From NCBI GenBank assembly GCA_958477465.1, contig CAUEFX010000001.1:137081-201080 (forward strand): 64,000 nucleotides of DNA, written 5' to 3'. This DNA comes from an uncultured Bacteroides sp. (GTDB lineage: Bacteria; Bacteroidota; Bacteroidia; Bacteroidales; Bacteroidaceae). The first letter of the stretch is position 1. Each line of letters starts with the position of its first letter. The translations under genes and the position numbers were made by a program. The notes under the pieces were generated by a model. It saw only the letters and a program-made list of their open reading frames with translations, was not told where the DNA came from and did not search any database. This document shows positions 61,517-64,000 of the stretch, piece by piece.

Positions 61517-63769
61517 ATGCGAAGATTTTTTTTGAGTTTGATATGGCCGATTGTCAGTCTGATGTGTATTGAAGCGGCGGCGAGTAATAAAATTAGTGTA
61601 ACGCCTCTTCCCGAAGAAGTGAATGTGGGAGAAGGAGAGTTTGTGCTTACCTCACAGACTGCTTTTGCCGTTTGCAATGCAGAATTGAGAGGCATTGCCG
61701 GGTTCTTTGGCGCTAAGATAGAACGTTCTACGGGATACAGACTTCCGGTAAAGGAAGCTGCTGCGGAGAACTGCATCGTGCTGTCTACAGACAATAGCCT
61801 GCCCCTCAAGGAGGAAGGCTACCGGTTGGAAGTGACTCCCGGACAGGTGAAGGTCATCGGGAAAAGTGATAGGGGAGTGTTTTACGGCATGCAGACCGTC
61901 ATGCAGCTGCTCCCTCCCGAAGTGGAGTCGGAGAATCTTGTGAGAGACGTAAGATGGACCCTTCCCTGTGTCTCGATAAAGGATGAGCCGCGTTTTGCTT
62001 ATCGCGGCATGATGCTCGATGTCTGCCGTCACTTTCTGGACATCGATTTCGTGAAGAAGCAGTTGGATGTGATGGCTTTGTTCAAAATGAATTATTTCCA
62101 TTGGCACCTGACGGATGACCATCTCTGGACGATCGAAATAAAGAAATATCCCCGTTTGACGGAGGTCGGTTCGGTTCGCAACAATGTGGATGGCAGCGTG
62201 AACCGGGGATTTTATACGCAGGAGCAGATTAAGGAGGTAGTGGCTTATGCGGCGGAAAGAAAAATTACGGTTGTTCCGGAAATCGAACTGCCGGGACATG
62301 CGCTTGCTGCTATTACGGCCTATCCGGAACTGTCCTGTATCGAGGGACCTTTTCAATTGCGCAACCAATGGGGAGTGGAAGACAATGTGTTCTGTGCCGG
62401 CAACGACCGCGTTTTCAATTTTCTGGAAGACGTGCTGGATGAAGTGATTCCCCTGTTCCCCGGTAAATATTTTCATATAGGAGGGGATGAGTGTCCTAAA
62501 GTCCATTGGGAGGCCTGCCGCAAATGTCAGCACCGCATAAAGGAGGAAAAGCTGAAAAACGAGCACGAGCTTCAGAGTTATTTCGTGCATCGCATAGAAA
62601 AGATACTGTTGCGGCACGGAAAAGCGATGATCGGCTGGGATGAAATACTTGAAGGCGGGCTTGCCGCTTCCGCCACTGTCATGTCGTGGACAGGTGAAGA
62701 AGGTGGCATCACTGCTGCCAATATGGGGCACGATGTCATTATGACCCCCTTGAAATTCGCCTATTATGATGCCGGGCAAGGAGCTCCGGAGGTGGAGCCG
62801 ATAACCATCAGTTTCGGCATCTCATTGGAGAAAGCATATCATTATGAACCGGTGGCCCAAGGAATTTCCAAGGAGAAGGTACACCACATATTGGGGGCAC
62901 AAGCCAACTTGTGGACGGAATATTCTCTGACAGCAGAGCATACCGAGTATCTCCTTTATCCGCGGCTACTGGCTATGGCCGAACTGAATTGGACGAAGCG
63001 GGACAACAAGGACTATTCCTCTTTCCTGCAGCGGTTGGACAACCAGCAGAGACGTCTGGATGCCCATCATATCAATTATCACATTCCATTGCCCGAAGGA
63101 CCGCGTGCCGATTATGTCGCTTTCACCGACAAGGCGGTTCTGACTTTCCGGAACAGCCGCGATCTGCCGATGGTCTATACCGTCGACGGGACGATGCCTA
63201 CGGCGCAATCTGCGTTATACACCGCTCCTCTCACTTTTACGAAGAATACCACTCTACGGATTGCAACCATGCTCCCATCCGGAAAATTGAGCCGTACGAG
63301 AATCATTGATGTCCGGAAAGAAAAGTTGCGCCCGGCTATTGACAAAGAGTTGGCTGCAGGTGTGGAACTGCAACGTGTGCCCGGAAAATATTATTATGTG
63401 ACAGACCTGATAGATGCCAATTGGGAAGACCCGATAATCATGCCGGGATTCCGGTTGGACGTAAAGCCGGAAGCGAATGGCGCTTTTCTCTATAAAGGAT
63501 ATTTCAAAGTCCCTGCCGACGGGGTCTATTATGTCTCTACAGAGATGGACCAACTGAAAATAGACGGAGAACAGGTTATTAGTAACAGTGGAAAATTGAT
63601 CCGTCATTCGGTGAGCCGAAAGTCGGTTGCCTTGGAAAAAGGAATTCATTCATTCGAACTTATTTATATAAACAGCAATATCGGAGGCTACCACCGTTAT
63701 TGGAATAACCGGGGATTTCAGTTGATAGAGGAGGACGGGAAACTGGTTCTGCCGGAAGTGTATCATTGA
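61517..63769 (+). CDS. GH20 beta-N-acetylhexosaminidase-type enzyme with PA14-like C-terminal domain
   Basis: 750 residues from the ATG at 61517 (signal RRFFLSLIWPIVSLMCIEAAAS); the longer frame upstream runs through the structured leader and is unlikely. The domain GH20b (LTSQTAFAVCN, GVFYGMQTVMQLLP) is followed by the GH20 barrel: FAYRGMMLDVCRHF, NYFHWHLTDDHLW, VPEIELPGHA and the catalytic pair Asp324-Glu325 in HIGGDECPK, then MIGWDEILEGG. After residue ~540 come a chitobiase C-terminal-like segment (VYTVDGTMPT) and a PA14-like module (GAFLYKGYFKVPADGVYYVSTE). GH20 enzymes use the substrate N-acetyl group for catalysis and release terminal GlcNAc or GalNAc. This points to hexosamine in the target glycan, in line with the GAG-type lyases in the same locus. 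Confidence 0.93.
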   Translation: MRRFFLSLIWPIVSLMCIEAAASNKISVTPLPEEVNVGEGEFVLTSQTAFAVCNAELRGIAGFFGAKIERSTGYRLPVKEAAAENCIVLSTDNSLPLKEEGYRLEVTPGQVKVIGKSDRGVFYGMQTVMQLLPPEVESENLVRDVRWTLPCVSIKDEPRFAYRGMMLDVCRHFLDIDFVKKQLDVMALFKMNYFHWHLTDDHLWTIEIKKYPRLTEVGSVRNNVDGSVNRGFYTQEQIKEVVAYAAERKITVVPEIELPGHALAAITAYPELSCIEGPFQLRNQWGVEDNVFCAGNDRVFNFLEDVLDEVIPLFPGKYFHIGGDECPKVHWEACRKCQHRIKEEKLKNEHELQSYFVHRIEKILLRHGKAMIGWDEILEGGLAASATVMSWTGEEGGITAANMGHDVIMTPLKFAYYDAGQGAPEVEPITISFGISLEKAYHYEPVAQGISKEKVHHILGAQANLWTEYSLTAEHTEYLLYPRLLAMAELNWTKRDNKDYSSFLQRLDNQQRRLDAHHINYHIPLPEGPRADYVAFTDKAVLTFRNSRDLPMVYTVDGTMPTAQSALYTAPLTFTKNTTLRIATMLPSGKLSRTRIIDVRKEKLRPAIDKELAAGVELQRVPGKYYYVTDLIDANWEDPIIMPGFRLDVKPEANGAFLYKGYFKVPADGVYYVSTEMDQLKIDGEQVISNSGKLIRHSVSRKSVALEKGIHSFELIYINSNIGGYHRYWNNRGFQLIEEDGKLVLPEVYH

Positions 63770-63840
63770 ATGCCTTGATTCCATGTGCTGAATCCGGAAT
63801 CGCTATAAGGAAAATTTTCTGTTGGGCGTAATCAACAGAC

Positions 63841-63924
63841 CTGTTGATTATTGTCGTCGGATATGTTGACTATTGTCACCGGATCTATTGACGGTTGTCG
63901 GTAGACCTGTTGACAGTAGTCAAC
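63841..63924. repeat. 22-bp period imperfect tandem repeats downstream of GH20
   Basis: Four units start at 63841, 63863, 63885 and 63907, exactly 22 bases apart, each built on a TGTTGAC-like core and, in the first three, a TTGTC half. The last contains the palindrome GTTGAC-AGTA-GTCAAC. Two helical turns per unit suggests a protein-binding array, perhaps the control region of the next gene beyond the window. No gene is seen in the remaining bases to 64000. Confidence 0.6.
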
Positions 63925-64000
63925 CTGTCTTTTTGTGCTTTGTTTTCAGGGCTGACGCATTATAATATTTACTTTACATGTTTATATTCTTGCTTATTTA

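Noticed and set aside
63841..63924. Considered as a CRISPR array
   Set aside because: Units are 22 bases, imperfect and contiguous, with no spacers between them and no cas genes in the window.

Overview
The window reads as a gut-type Bacteroidetes chromosome, most likely Bacteroides or a close relative. It has SusC/SusD pairs, two hybrid two-component regulators (HTCS: sensor propeller, kinase, receiver and AraC domain in one protein), Bacteroides-type -7 boxes (TAnnTTTG), many secreted or lipidated glycoside hydrolases, Por-type C-terminal tails, and an Rhs locus with an IS982-family element. No rRNA, tRNA or CRISPR array was seen.

Layout. (1) 3-3340: the tail of a glycan locus entering from the left (GH3 with PA14, then a sialate O-acetylesterase-type esterase), closed by a strong terminator. 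(2) 3382-11837: an Rhs/polymorphic-toxin island. It holds a decayed partner gene, one intact secreted Rhs protein with a small downstream gene, a toxin-like domain fused in frame to the start of an IS66-type tnpA and separated from its promoter by an IS982 element (8-bp target duplications visible), several small membrane or secreted candidate immunity genes, and an orphan Rhs tip with its own partner. (3) 11838-12639: non-coding, with strong palindromes. (4) 12640-37558: a large glycan-degrading cluster without SusC/SusD. Leftward genes are a protein with three putative CBM6-like modules, a GH2 fused to a seven-bladed VCBS propeller, and a GH43. Rightward genes are an HTCS translationally coupled to a GH43 of the exo-beta-1,3-galactanase type, a stand-alone VCBS propeller protein, a GH2 with an altered active site, and two tandem GH43 lipoproteins. 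GH92 and a second GH2 converge on these from the right. The GH43_24-like enzyme and the GH2s make arabinogalactan-like galactans a reasonable but unproven target. (5) 37826-63769: a complete PUL: HTCS, operator-like repeats, a beta-helix protein, SusC, SusD, a 1745-residue SusD-PL8 lyase fusion, GH95, a second PL8-type lyase, GH3 and GH20.

The most unusual item is the SusD-PL8 fusion (48674-53911). A SusD-like glycan-binding domain, closely related to the SusD encoded just upstream, is continuous with carbohydrate-binding jelly rolls and a chondroitin-ABC-type lyase whose His, Tyr, Arg and Glu catalytic positions can be recognised. With the chondroitin-AC-type lyase, GH20 hexosaminidase and GH95 fucosidase family enzymes downstream, it suggests a uronate- and hexosamine-containing, possibly fucosylated polysaccharide. 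No sulfatase or GH88 is in the window. A 16-bp direct repeat in 21-bp register, plus an inverted third copy next to the putative -7 box, looks like the HTCS operator of this PUL.

All family assignments come from reading motifs by eye, without database searches. Percent identities are deliberately not given.
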